Of a stretch of DNA of 64,000 bases, positions 49,001-62,190 are shown in pieces. The stretch lies in assembly GCF_051014685.1 (NCBI RefSeq), contig NW_027478539.1:248001-312000 (forward strand), written 5' to 3'. Position 1 is the stretch's first letter; every line of letters begins with the position of its first letter. The DNA is from Ptiloglossa arizonensis. Lineage: Eukaryota; Arthropoda; Insecta; Hymenoptera; Colletidae. The translations under genes and the position numbers were made by a program. Below the pieces are notes generated by a model. That model was not told the DNA's origin. It ran no database searches and saw only the letters and a program-made list of their open reading frames with translations.

Positions 49001-51620
49001 GTTTCTACTTTCAGATGCAACAGAAATTTTGCGGATTGGTCAATCCGTTCGCGTGATATGGCAGTTTGGAGGTAAGCAACGCTTGAAAAACTCAAAATTT
49101 TCGCAGTTCTGATGCTCGAAACGAATAACTAGAACGGCCTAGGGGGAAAGTACGCATACCGTTGTAGTCGGGCGAGTTTCTACTTTCAGATGCATCAGAA
49201 TTTTTGCGGATTGGACAATCCGTTCGCGAGATGTGGCAGTTTGTAGGTGAGAAACGCTTGAGAAACTCAAAATTTTCGCAGTTCTGATGCTCGAAACGAA
49301 TAACTAGAACGGCCTAGGGGAAAAGTACGCATACCGTTGTAATCGGGCGAGTTTCTACCTTCAGATGCAACAGAAATTTTGCGGATTGGTCAATCCGTTC
49401 GCGAGATATGGCAGTTTGGATGTAAGAAACGCTTGAGAAACTCAAAATTTTCGCAGTTCTGATGCTCGAAACGAATAACTAGAACGGCCTAGGGGAAAAG
49501 TACGCATACCGTTGTAATCGGGCGAGTTTCTACCTTCAGATGCAACAGAAATTTTGGGAATTGGTCATTCCGTTCGCGAGTTATGGCAGTTTGGAGGTAA
49601 GAAACGCTTGAGAAACTCAAAATTTTCGCAGTTCTGATGCTCGAAACGAATAACTAGAACGGCCTAGGGGAAAAGTACGCATAGTGTTGTAATCGGGCGA
49701 GTATCTACTTTCAGATGCAACAGAAATTTTGCGGATTGGTCAATCCGTTCGCGAGATATGGCAGTTTGGAAGTAAGAAACGCTTGAGAAACTCAAAATTT
49801 TCGCAGTTCTGATGCTCGAAACGAATAACTAGAACGGCCTAGGGGAAAAGTACACATAGTGTTGTAATCGGGCGAGTTTCTACTTTCAGATGCAACAGAA
49901 ATTTTGCGGATTGGTCAATCCGTTCGCGAGATATGGCAGTTTGGAGGTAAGCAACGCTTGAAAAACTCAAAATTTTCGCAGTTCTGTTGCTCGAAACGAA
50001 TAACTAGAACGGGCTAGGGGAAAAGTACGCATACCGTTGTAATCGGGCGAGTTTCTACTTTCAGATGCAACAGAAATTTTGCGGATTGGTCAATCCGTTC
50101 GCGAGATATGGCAGTTTGGATGTAAGAAACGCTTGAGAAACTCAAAATTTTCGCAGTTCTGATGCTCGAAACGAATAACTAGAACGGCCTAGGGGAAAAG
50201 TACGCATAGTGTTGTAATCGGGCGAGTTTCTACTTTCAGATGCAACAGAAATTTTGCGGATTGGTCAATCCGTTCGCGTGATATGGCAGTTTGGAGGTAA
50301 GCAACGCTTGAAAAACTCAAAATTTTCGCAGTTCTGATGCTCGAAACGAATAACTAGAACGGCCTAGGGGGAAAGTACGCATACCGTTGTAGTCGGGCGA
50401 GTTTCTACTTTCAGATGCATCAGAATTTTTGCGGATTGGACAATCCGTTCGCGAGATGTGGCAGTTTGTAGGTGAGAAACGCTTGAGAAACTCAAAATTT
50501 TCGCAGTTCTGATGCTCGAAACGAATAACTAGAACGGCCTAGGGGAAAAGTACGCATACCGTTGTAATCGGGCGAGTTTCTACCTTCAGATGCAACAGAA
50601 ATTTTGCGGATTGGTCAATCCGTTCGCGAGATATGGCAGTTTGGATGTAAGAAACGCTTGAGAAACTCAAAATTTTCGCAGTTCTGATGCTCGAAACGAA
50701 TAACTAGAACGGCCTAGGGGAAAAGTACGCATACCGTTGTAATCGGGCGAGTTTCTACCTTCAGATGCAACAGAAATTTTGGGAATTGGTCATTCCGTTC
50801 GCGAGTTATGGCAGTTTGGAGGTAAGAAACGCTTGAGAAACTCAAAATTTTCGCAGTTCTGATGCTCGAAACGAATAACTAGAACGGCCTAGGGGAAAAG
50901 TACGCATAGTGTTGTAATCGGGCGAGTATCTACTTTCAGATGCAACAGAAATTTTGCGGATTGGTCAATCCGTTCGCGAGATATGGCAGTTTGGAAGTAA
51001 GAAACGCTTGAGAAACTCAAAATTTTCGCAGTTCTGATGCTCGAAACGAATAACTAGAACGGCCTAGGGGAAAAGTACACATAGTGTTGTAATCGGGCGA
51101 GTTTCTACTTTCAGATGCAACAGAAATTTTGCGGATTGGTCAATCCGTTCGCGAGATATGGCAGTTTGGAGGTAAGCAACGCTTGAAAAACTCAAAATTT
51201 TCGCAGTTCTGTTGCTCGAAACGAATAACTAGAACGGGCTAGGGGAAAAGTACGCCTACCGTTGTAATCGGGCGAGTTTCTACTTTCAGATGCAACAGAA
51301 ATTTTGCGGATTGGTCAATCCGTTCGCGAGATATGGCAGTTTGGAGGTAAGCAACGTTTGAAAAACTCAAAATTTTCGCAGTTCTGTTGCTCGAAACGAA
51401 TAACTAGAACGGGCTAGGGGAAAAGTACGCATACCGTTGTAATCGGGCGAGTTTCTACCTTCAGATGCAACAGAAATTTTGCGGATTGGTCAATCCGTTC
51501 GCGAGACATGGCAGTTTGTAGGTAAGAACCGCTTGAGAAACTCAACATTTTCGCAGTTCTGATGCTCGAAACGAATAAGTAGAACAGCCTAGGGGAAAAG
51601 TACGCACACCGTTGTAATCG
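46021..51620 (+). repeat. 12-monomer (2,100 bp) higher-order repeat with nested 7-monomer duplication
   Basis: The order beginning with GTAGGTAAGAACC and ACAGCCT (46021), then CTCAAAGTTT (46196), a CATCAG/AATTATC unit, and so on to a GCAACGTTTG or GCAAC unit, spans 12 monomers and restarts at 48121. Markers inside include GCGTGAT with AGGGGGAAAG (46896, 48996, 50221), CAGAATTTTTGC (47071, 49171, 50396), TTGGGAATTGGTCATTCC with GAGTTATGG (47421, 49521, 50746) and ACACATAGTG (near 47753, 49853, 51078). The second copy contains an additional 1,225-bp duplication (48821-50045 repeated from 50046), after which the block ends with GAGACATGG at 51446. Confidence 0.86.
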
Positions 51621-54600
51621 GGCGAGTTTCTACTTTCAGATGCAACAGAAATTTTGCGGATTGGTCAATCCGTTCGCGAGATATGGCAGTTTGGAGGTAA
51701 GAAACGCTTGAGAAACTCAAAATTTTCGCAGTTCTGATGCTCGAAACGAATAACTAGAACGGTCTAGGGGAAAAGTACGCATAGTGTTGTAATCGGGCGA
51801 GTTTCTACTTTCAGATGCATCAGAAATTTTGCGGATTGGTCAATCCGTTCGCGAGATATGGCAGTTTGGAGGTACGAAACGCTTGAGAAACTCAAAATTT
51901 TCGCAGTTCTGATGCTCGAAACGAATAACTAGAACGGCCTAGGGGAAAAGTACGCACACCGTTGTAATCGGGCGAGTTTCTACTTTCAGATGCAACGGAA
52001 ATTTTGCGGATTGGTCAATCCGTTCGCGAGATATGGCAGTTTGGAGGTAAGCAACGCTTGAGAAACTCAAAATTTTCGCAGTTCTGATGCTCGAAACGAA
52101 TAACTAGAACGGTCTAGGGGAAAAGTACGCATAGTGTTGTAATCGGGCGAGTTTCTACTTTCAGATGCAAAAGAAATTTTGCGGATTGGTCAATCCGTTC
52201 GCGAGATATGGCAGTTTGGATGTAAGAAACGCTTGGGAAACTCAAAATTTTCGCGGTTCTGATGCTCGAAACGAATAACAAGAACGGCCTAGGGGAAAAG
52301 TATGCACACCGTTGTAATCGGGCGAGTTTCTACTTTCAGATGCATCAGAAATTTTGCGGATTGGACAATCCGTTCGCGAGATGTGGTAGTTTGTAGGAGA
52401 GAAACGCTTGAGAAACTCAAAATTTTCGCAGTTCTGATGCTCGAAACGAATAACTAGAACGGCCTAGGGGAAAAGTACGCATACCGTTGTAATCGGGCGA
52501 GTTTCTACCTTCAGATGCAACAGAAATTTTGCGGATTTGTCAATCCGTTCGCGAGATATGGCAGTTTGGAAGTAAGACTCGCTTGAGAAACTCAAAATTT
52601 TCGCAGTTCTGAAGCTCGAAACAAATAACTAGAACGGCCTAGGGGAAAAGTACGCATAGTGTTGTAATCGGGCGAGTTTCTACTTTCAGATGCAACAGAA
52701 ATTTTACGGATTGGTCAATCCGTTCGCGAGATATGGCAGTTTGGAAGTAAGAAACGCTTGAGAAACTCAAAATTTTCGCAGTTCTGATGCTCGAAACGAA
52801 TAACTAGAACGGCCTAGGGGAAAAGTACGCATAGTGTTGTAATCGGGCGAGTTTCTACTTTCAGATGCAACAGAAATTTTGCGGATTGGTCGATCCGTTC
52901 GCGAGATATGGCAGTTTGGAGGTAAGCAACGCTTGAGAAACTCAAAATTTTCGCAGTTCTGATGCTCGAAACGAATAACTAGAACGGCCTAGGGGAAAAG
53001 TACGCATACCGTTGTAATCGGGCGAGTTTCTACCTTCAGATGCAACAGAAATTTTGCGGATTTGTCAATCCGTTCGCGAGATATGGCAGTTTGGAAGTAA
53101 GACTCGCTTGAGAAACTCAAAATTTTCGCAGTTCTGAAGCTCGAAACGAATAACTAGAACGGCCTAGGGGAAAAGTACGCATAGTGTTGTAATCGGGCGA
53201 GTTTCTACTTTCAGATGCAACAGAAATTTTACGGATTGGTCAATCCGTTCGCGAGATATGGCAGTTTGGAAGTAAGAAACGCTTGAGAAACTCAAAATTT
53301 TCGCAGTTCTGATGCTCGAAACGAATAACTAGAACGGCCTAGGGGAAAAGTACGCATAGTGTTGTAATCGGGCGAGTTTCTACTTTCAGATGCAACAGAA
53401 ATTTTGCGGATTGGTCGATCCGTTCGCGAGATATGGCAGTTTGGAGGTAAGCAACGCTTGAAAAACTCAAAATTTTCGCATTTCTGTTGCTCGAAACGAA
53501 TAACTAGAACGGGCTAGGGGAAAAGTACGCATACCGTTGTAATCGGGCGAGTTTCTACTTTCAGATGCAACAGAAATTTTTCGGATTGGTCAATCCGTTC
53601 GCGAGATATGGCAGTTTGGAGGTAAGCAACGCTTGAAAAACTCAAAATTTTCGCAGTTCTGTTGCTCGAAACGAATAACTAGAACGGGCTAGGGGAAAAG
53701 TACGCATACCGTTGTAATCGGGCGAGTTTCTACTTTCAGATGCAACAGGAATTTTGCGGATTGGTCAATCCGTTCGCGAGATATGGCAGTTTGGAAGTAA
53801 GAAACGCTTGAGAAACTCAAAATTTTCGCAGTTCTGATGCTCGAAACGAATAACTAGAACGGCCTAGGGGAAAAGTACGCATAGTGTTGTAATCGGGCGA
53901 GTTTCTACTTTCAGATGCAACAGAAATTTTGCGGATTGGTCAATCCGTTCGCGAGATATGGCAGTTTGGAGGTAAGAAACGCTCGAGAAACTCAAAATTT
54001 TCGCAGTTCTGATGCTCGACAAGCATAACTAGAACGGCCTAGGGGAAAAGTACGCACACCGTTGTAATCGGGCGAGTTTCTACTTTCAGATGCAACAGAA
54101 ATTTTGCGGGTTGGTCAATCCGTTCGCGAGATATGGCAGTTTGGAGGTAAGCAACGCTTGAGAAACTCAAAATTTTCGCAGTTCTGTTGCGCGAAACGAA
54201 TAAGTAGAACGGGCTAGGGGAAAAGTACGCATACCATTGTAATCGGGCGAGTTTCTACTTTCAGATGCAACAGAAATTTTGCGGATTGGTCAATCCGTTC
54301 GCGAGATATGGCAGTTTGGATGTAAGAAACGCTTGAGAAACTCAAAATTTTCGCAGTTCTGATGCTCGAAACGAATAACTAGAACGGCCTAGGGGAAAAG
54401 TACGCATACCGTTGTAATCGGGCGAGTTTCTACTTTCAGATGCAACAGAAATTTTGCGGATTGGTCAATCCGTTCGCGAGATATGGCAGTTTGGATGTAA
54501 GAAACGCTTGAGAAACTCAAAATTTTCGCGGTTCTGATGCTCGAAACGAATAACTAGAACGGCCTAGGGGAAAAGTACGCATAGTGTTGTAATCGGGCGA

Positions 54601-55645
54601 GTTTCTACTTTCAGATGCAACAGAAATTTTGCGGATTGGTCAATCCGTTCGCGAGATATGGCAGTTTGGAGGTAAGAAGCGCTCGAGAAACTCAAAATTT
54701 TCGCAGTTCTGATGCTCGACAAGCATAACTAGAACGGCCTAGGGGAAAAGTACGCACACCGTTGTAATCGGGCGAGTTTCTACTTTCAGATGCAACAGAA
54801 ATTTTGCGGATTGGTCAATCCGTTCGCGAGATATGGCAGTTTGGAGGTAAGAAACGCTTGAGAAACTCAAAATTTTCGCAGTTCTGATGCTCGAAACGAA
54901 TAACTAGAACGGTCTAGGGGAAAAGTACGCATAGTGTTGTAATCGGGCGAGTTTCTACTTTCAGATGCATCAGAAATTTTGCGGATTGGTCAATCCGTTC
55001 GCGAGATATGGCAGTTTGGAGGTACGAAACGCTTGAGAAACTCAAAATTTTCGCAGTTCTGATGCTCGAAACGAATAACTAGAACGGCCTAGGGGAAAAG
55101 TACGCACACCGTTGTAATCGGGCGAGTTTCTACTTTCAGATGCAACGGAAATTTTGCGGATTAGTCAATCCGTTCGCGAGATATGACAGTTTGGAGGTAA
55201 GCAACGCTTGAGAAACTCAAAATTTTCGCAGTTCTGATGCTCGAAACGAATAACTAGAACGGTCTAGGGGAAAAGTACGCATAGTGTTGTAATCGGGCGA
55301 GTTTCTACTTTCAGATGCATCAGAAATTTTGCGGATTGGTCAATCCGTTCGCGAGATATGGCAGTTTGGAGGTACGAAACGCTTGAGAAACTCAAAATTT
55401 TCGCAGTTCTGATGCTCGAAACGAATAACTAGAACGGCCTAGGGGAAAAGTACGCACACCGTTGTAATCGGGCGAGTTTCTACTTTCAGATGCAACGGAA
55501 ATTTTGCGGATTAGTCAATCCGTTCGCGAGATATGACAGTTTGGAGGTAAGCAACGCTTGAGAAACTCAAAATTTTCGCAGTTCTGATGCTCGAAACGAA
55601 TAACTAGAACGGTCTAGGGGAAAAGTACGCATAGTGTTGTAATCG
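51621..55645 (+). repeat. Mosaic block with GGTCTAGG and GCAACGGAA monomers
   Basis: Markers are GGTCTAGG, GTACGAAACG, GCAACGGAA, GCAAAAG with CTTGGGAAAC, GTGGTAG with GTAGGAGAG, and GGATTTGTC with GACTCGC. A three-monomer (525 bp) set, GGATTTGTC / TTTTACGG / GGTCGATCC, occurs at 52496 and again at 53021. The dimer at 54946-55295 (GTACGAAACG, then GCAACGGAA with TTAGTC and ATGACAGT) is repeated at 55296-55645. TTAGTC and ATGACAGT are absent from the older relative at 51971, so these two substitutions arose before the dimer was duplicated. Confidence 0.84.
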
Positions 55646-57996
55646 GGCGAGTTTCTACTTTCAGATGCAAAAGAAATTTTGCGGATTGGTCAATCCTTTC
55701 GCGAGATATGGCAGTTTGGATGTAAGAAACGCTTGGGAAACTCAAAATTTTCGCGGTTCTGATGCTCGAAACGAATAACAAGAACGGCCTAGGGGAAAAG
55801 TATGCACACCGTTGTAATCGGGCGAGTTTCTACTTTCAGATGCATCAGAAATTTTGCGGATTGGACAATCCGTTCGCGAGATGTGGTAGTTTGTAGGAGA
55901 GAAACGCTTGAGAAACTCAAAATTTTCGCAGTTCTGATGCTCGAAACGAATAACTAGAACGGCCTAGGGGAAAAGTACGCATACCGTTGTAATCGGGCGA
56001 GTTTCTACCTTCAGATGCAACAGAAATTTTGCGGATTTGTCAATCCGTTCGCGAGATATGGCAGTTTGGAAGTAAGACTCGCTTGAGAAACTCAAAATTT
56101 TCGCAGTTCTGAAGCTCGAAACGAATAACTAGAACGGCCTAGGGGAAAAGTACGCATAGTATTGTAATCGGGCGAGTTTCTACTTTCAGATGCAACAGAA
56201 ATTTTGCGGATTGGTCAATCCGTTCGCGAGATATGGCAGTTTGGAAGTAAGAAACGCTTGAGAAACTCAAAATTTTCGCAGTTCTGATGCTCGAAACGAA
56301 TAACTAGAACGGCCTAGGGGAAAAGTACGCATAGTGTTGTAATCGGGCGAGTTTCTACTTTCAGATGCAACAGAAATTTTGCGGATTGGTCAATCCGTTC
56401 GCGAGATATGGCAGTTTGGAGGTAAGCAACGCTTGAAAAACTCAAAATTTTCGCATTTCTGTTGCTCGAAACGAATAACTAGAACGGGCTAGGGGAAAAG
56501 TACGCATACCGTTGTAATCGGGCGAGTTTCTACTTTCAGATGCAACAGAAATTTTTCGGATTGGTCAATCCGTTCGCGAGATATGGCTGTTTGGAGGTAA
56601 GCAACGCTTGAAAAACTCAAAATTTTCGCAGTTCTGTTGCTCGAAACGAATAACTAGAACGGGCTAGGGGAAAAGTACGCATACCGTTGTAATCGGGCGA
56701 GTTTCTACTTTCAGATGCAACAGGAATTTTGCGGATTGGTCAATCCGTTCGCGAGATATGGCAGTTTGGAAGTAAGCAACGCTTGAGAAACTCAAAATTT
56801 TCGCAGTTCTGATGCTCGAAACGAATAACTAGAACGGTCTAGGGGAAAAGTACGCATAGTGTTGTAATCGGGCGAGTTTCTACTTTCAGATGCAAAAGAA
56901 ATTTTGCGGATTGGTCAATCCTTTCGCGAGATATGGCAGTTTGGATGTAAGAAACGCTTGGGAAACTCAAAATTTTCGCGGTTCTGATGCTCGAAACGAA
57001 TAACAAGAACGGCCTAGGGGAAAAGTATGCACACCGTTGTAATCGGGCGAGTTTCTACTTTCAGATGCATCAGAAATTTTGCGGATTGGACAATCCGTTC
57101 GCGAGATGTGGTAGTTTGTAGGAGAGAAACGCTTGAGAAACTCAAAATTTTCGCAGTTCTGATGCTCGAAACGAATAACTAGAACGGCCTAGGGGAAAAG
57201 TACGCATACCGTTGTAATCGGGCGAGTTTCTACCTTCAGATGCAACAGAAATTTTGCGGATTTGTCAATCCGTTCGCGAGATATGGCAGTTTGGAAGTAA
57301 GACTCGCTTGAGAAACTCAAAATTTTCGCAGTTCTGAAGCTCGAAACGAATAACTAGAACGGCCTAGGGGAAAAGTACGCATAGTATTGTAATCGGGCGA
57401 GTTTCTACTTTCAGATGCAACAGAAATTTTGCGGATTGGTCAATCCGTTCGCGAGATATGGCAGTTTGGAAGTAAGAAACGCTTGAGAAACTCAAAATTT
57501 TCGCAGTTCTGATGCTCGAAACGAATAACTAGAACGGCCTAGGGGAAAAGTACGCATAGTGTTGTAATCGGGCGAGTTTCTACTTTCAGATGCAACAGAA
57601 ATTTTGCGGATTGGTCAATCCGTTCGCGAGATATGGCAGTTTGGAGGTAAGCAACGCTTGAAAAACTCAAAATTTTCGCATTTCTGTTGCTCGAAACGAA
57701 TAACTAGAACGGGCTAGGGGAAAAGTACGCATACCGTTGTAATCGGGCGAGTTTCTTCTTTCAGATGCAACAGAAATTTTTCGGATTGGTCAATCCGTTC
57801 GCGAGATATGGCTGTTTGGAGGTAAGCAACGCTTGAAAAACTCAAAATTTTCGCAGTTCTGTTGCTCGAAACGAATAACTAGAACGGGCTAGGGGAAAAG
57901 TACGCATACCGTTGTAATCGGGCGAGTTTCTACTTTCAGATGCAACAGGAATTTTGCGGATTGGTCAATCCGTTCGCGAGATATGGCAGTTTGGAA
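55547..57996 (+). repeat. Seven-monomer (1,225 bp) exact-phase tandem duplication
   Basis: Bases 55547-56771 are repeated at 56772-57996. Shared markers, in order: GCAAAAG with CCTTTCG, GTGGTAG, GGATTTGTC, CATAGTATTG, GCATTTCTG, TTTTTCGG with ATGGCTGT, and CAGGAA. A private change is GTTTCTTCTTTC in the second copy at 57756. The joint lies in the chimeric monomer at 56696, between 56771 and 56777. Confidence 0.87.
56696..56870 (+). other. Chimeric monomer at the 1,225-bp duplication joint
   Basis: The left part (GCAACAGGAA, GGAAG) is that of the monomers at 53721 and 57921. From base 56777 the unit reads GCAAC, GATGCTCG and GGTCTAGG like the monomer at 55471. The combination GGAAGTAAGCAAC was seen only here and at 37518-37530, so two separate joints share the same five-base interval. 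Confidence 0.82.
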
Positions 57997-60020
57997 GTAA
58001 GAAACGCTTGAGAAACTCAAAATTTTCGCAGTTCTGATGCTCGAAACGAATAACTAGAACGGCCTAGGGGAAAAGTACGCATAGTGTTGTAATCGGGCGA
58101 GTTTCTACTTTCAGATGCAACAGAAATTTTGCGGATTGGTCAATCCGTTCGCGAGATATGGCAGTTTGGAGGTAAGAAACGCTCGAGAAACTCAAAATTT
58201 TCGCAGTTCTGATGCTCGACAAGCATAACTAGAACGGCCTAGGGGAAAAGTACGCACACCGTTGTAATCGGGCGAGTTTCTACTTTCAGATGCAACAGAA
58301 ATTTTGCGGGTTGGTCAATCCGTTCGCGAGATATGGCAGTTTGGAGGTAAGCAACGCTTGAGAAACTCAAAATTTTCGCAGTTCTGTTGCGCGAAACGAA
58401 TAACTAGAACGGGCTAGGGGAAAAGTACGCATACCATTGTAATCGGGCGAGTTTCTACTTTCAGATGCAACAGAAATTTTGCGGATTGGTCAATCCGTTC
58501 GCGAGATATGGCAGTTTGGATGTAAGAAACGCTTGAGAAACTCAAAATTTTCGCAGTTCTGATGCTCGAAACGAATAACTAGAACGGCCTAGGGGAAAAG
58601 TACGCATACCGTTGTAATCGGGCGAGTTTCTACTTTCAGATGCAATAGAAATTTTGCGGATTGGTCAATCCGTTCGCGAGATTTGGCAGTTTGGATGTAA
58701 GAAACGCTTGAGAAACTCAAAATTTTCGCGGTTCTGATGCTTGAAACGAATAACTAGAACGGCCTAGGGGAAAAGTACGCATAGTGTTGTAATCGGGCGA
58801 GTTTCTACTTTCAGATGCAACAGAAATTTTGCGGATTGGTCAATCCGTTCGCGAGATATGGCAGTTTGGAGGTAAGAAGCGCTCGAGAAACTCAAAATTT
58901 TCGCAGTTCTGATGCTCGACAAGCATAACTAGAACGGCCTAGGGGAAAAGTACGCACACCGTTGTAATCGGGCGAGTTTCTACTTTCAGATGCAACAGAA
59001 ATTTTGCGGATTGGTCAATCCGTTCGCGAGATATGGCAGTTTGGAGGTAAGCAACGCTTGAGAAACTCAAAATTTTCGCAGTTCTGTTGCTCGAAACGAA
59101 TAACTAGAACGGGCTAGGGGAAAAGTACGCATACCATTGTAATCGGGCGAGTTTCTACTTTCAGATGCAACAGAAATTTTGCGGATTGGTCAATCCGTTC
59201 GCGAGATATGGCAGTTTGGATGTAAGAAACGCTTGAGAAACTCAAAATTTTCGCAGTTCTGATGCTCGAAACGAATAACTAGAACGGCCTAGGGGAAAAG
59301 TACGCATACCGTTGTAATCGGGCGAGTTTCTACTTTCAGATGCAACAGAAATTTTGCGGATTGGTCAATCCGTTCGCGAGATATGGCAGTTTGGATGTAA
59401 GAAACGCTTGAGAAACTCAAAATTTTCGCGGTTCTGATGCTCGAAACGAATAACAAGAACGGCCTACGGGAAAAGTACGCACACCGTTGTAATCGGGCGA
59501 GTTTCTACTTTCAGATGCATCAGAAATTTTGCGGATTGGACAATCCGTTCGCGAGATGTGGTAGTTTGTAGGTGAGAAACGCTTGAGAAACTCAAAATTT
59601 TCGCAGTTCTGATTCTCGAAACGAATAACTAGAACGGCCTAGGGGAAAAGTACGCATAGTGTTGTAATCGGGCGAGTTTCTACTTTCAGATGCAACAGAA
59701 ATTTTGCGGATTGGTCAATCCGTTCGCGAGATATGGCAGTTTGGAGGTAAGAAGCGCTCGAGAAACTCAAAATTTTCGCAGTTCTGATGCTCGACAAGCA
59801 TAACTAGAACGGCCTAGGGGAAAAGTACGCACACCGTTGTAGTCGGGCGAGTTTCTACTTTCAGATGCAACAGAAATTTTGCGGATTGGTCAATCCGTTC
59901 GCGAGATATGGCAGTTTGGAGGTAAGCAACGCTTGAGAAACTCAAAATTTTCGCAGTTCTGTTGCTCGAAACGAATAACTAGAACGGGCTAGGGGAAAAG
60001 TACGCATACAGTTGTAATCG
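57997..60020 (+). repeat. Block related to 53721-54770, then mixed monomers
   Basis: The monomers at 57921-58970 match 53721-54770 at an offset of 4,200 bases (24 units), with GCGGGTTGG, GCGCGAAACG, CATACCATTG and GAAGCGCTCGAG as markers. Further GAAGCGC monomers at 58796 and 59671, and GTGGTAG at 59496, show additional local copying. Everything here is satellite. Confidence 0.78.
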
Positions 60021-62190
60021 GGCGAGTTTCTACTTTCAGATGCAACAGAAATTTTGCGGATTCTTCAAACCGTTCGCGAGATATGGCAGTTTGGAGGTAA
60101 GAAACGCTTGAGAAACTCAAAATTTTCGCAGTTCTGATGCTCGACAAGCATAACTAGAACGGCCTAGGGGAAAAGTACGCATACCGTTGTAATCGGGCGA
60201 GTTTCTACTTTCAGATGCAACAGAAATATTGCGGATTGGTCAATCCGTTCGCGAGATATGGCAGTTTGGAAGAAAGAAACGCTTGAGAAACTAAAAATTT
60301 TCACAGTTCTGATGCTCGAAACGAATAACTAGAACGGCCTAGGGGAAAAGTACGCATACCGTTGTAATCGGACGAGTTTCTACTTTCAGATGCAACAGAA
60401 ATTTTGCGGATTGGAAAATCTGTTCGCGAGATATGGCAGTTTGGAGGTAAGAAACGGTTGAGAAGCTCAAAATTTGCACAGTTCTGATGCTCGAAACGAA
60501 TAACTAGAATGGCCCAGGAGAAAAGCACACATACCGTTTCAATTGGGCGAGTTTCTACTTTCAGATGCAACAGAAATTTTGCGGATTGGTCTATCCGTTC
60601 GCGAGATATGGCAGTTTGGAGGTAAGAAACGCTTGAGAAACTCAGAATTTTCACATTTCTAATGCTAGAAACGAATAACTAGAACGGCCTAGGGGAAAAG
60701 TACTCATACCGTTGTAATCGGGCGAGTATCTACTTTCAGATGCAACAGAAATTTTGCGGATTGGTCAATCCGTTCGCGAGATATGGCAGTTTGGAGGTAA
60801 GCAACGCTTGAAAAACTCAAAATTTTCGCAGTTCTGATGCTCGAAACGAATAACTAGAACGGCCTAGGGGAAAAGTACGCATACCGTTGTAATCGGGCGA
60901 GCTTCTACCTTCAGATGCAACAGAAATTTTGCGGATTGGTCAATCCGTTCGCGAGATATGGCAGTTTGGAGGTAAGCAACGCTTGAGAAACTCAAAATTT
61001 TCGCAGTTCTGTTGCTCGAAACGAATAACTAGAACGGGCTAGGGGAAAAGTACGAATACAGTTGTAATCGGACGAGTTTCTACTTTCAGATGCAACAGAA
61101 ATTTTGCGGATTGGTCAATCCGTTCGCGAGATATGGCAGTTTGGAGGTAAGAAACGATTGAGAAACTCCAAATTTTCGCAGTTCTGTTGCTCGAAACGAA
61201 TAACTAGAACGGGCTAGGGGAAAAGTACGCATACAGTTGTAATCGGGCGAGTTTCTACTTTCAGATGCAACAGAAATTTTGCGGATTGGTCAATCCGTTC
61301 GCGAGATATGGCAGTTTGGATGTAAGAAACGCTTGAGAAACTCAAAATTTTCGCAGTTCTGTTGCTCGAAACGAATAACTAGAACGGGCTAGGGGAAAAG
61401 TACGCACACAGTTGTAATCGGGCGAGTTTCTACTTTCAGATGCAACAGAAATTTTGCGGATTCTTCAAACCGTTCGCGAGATATGGCAGTTTGGAGGTAA
61501 GAAACGCTTGAGAAACTCAAAATTTTCGCAGTTCTGATGCTCGACAAGCATAACTAGAACGGCCTAGGGGAAAAGTACGCATACCGTTGTAATCGGGCGA
61601 GTTTCTACTTTCAGATGCAACAGAAATATTGCGGATTGGTCAATCCGTTCGCGAGATATGGCAGTTTGGAAGAAAGAAACGCTTGAGAAACTAAAAATTT
61701 TCACAGTTCTGATGCTCGAAACGAATAACTAGAACGGCCTAGGGGAAAAGTACGCATACCGTTGTAATCGGACGAGTTTCTACTTTCAGATGCAACAGAA
61801 ATTTTGCGGATTGGAAAATCTGTTCGCGAGATATGGCAGTTTGGAGGTAAGAAACGGTTGAGAAGCTCAAAATTTGCACAGTTCTGATGCTCGAAACGAA
61901 TAACTAGAATGGCCCAGGAGAAAAGCACACATACCGTTTCAATTGGGCGAGTTTCTACTTTCAGATGCAACAGAAATTTTGCGGATTGGTCTATCCGTTC
62001 GCGAGATATGGCAGTTTGGAGGTAAGAAACGCTTGAGAAACTCAGAATTTTCACATTTCTAATGCTAGAAACGAATAACTAGAACGGCCTAGGGGAAAAG
62101 TACTCATACCGTTGTAATCGGGCGAGTATCTACTTTCAGATGCAACAGAAATTTTGCGGATTGGTCAATCCGTTCGCGAGATATGGCAGT
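60021..62190 (+). repeat. 1,400-bp offset duplication of the most diverged monomers
   Basis: The run of monomers at 60021, 60196, 60371, 60546 and the first part of 60721 is repeated at 61421, 61596, 61771, 61946 and 62121. These units carry more private changes than any others: GGATTCTTCAAACC; AATATTGCGG with ACTAAAAATTTTCAC; GGAAAATCTG with GAAACGGTTGAGAAGC and TTTGCACAG; GAATGGCCCAGGAG with GCACACATACCGTTTCAATTGG; TCACATTTCTAATGCTAG. Three ordinary monomers (60896, 61071, 61246) and the remainder of the 60721 unit lie between the copies. Stop codons are lost by substitution, which produces the longest open frame of the window (117 codons, minus strand, 60301-60654 and 61701-62054). I do not consider it a gene. 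Confidence 0.86.

Noticed and set aside
60301..60654. 117-codon open frame on the minus strand, repeated at 61701-62054
   Set aside because: It lies wholly in satellite monomers and is open only because substitutions removed stops. The same peptide fragments appear in other frames elsewhere because 175 is not a multiple of three. No start context or independent support for coding.
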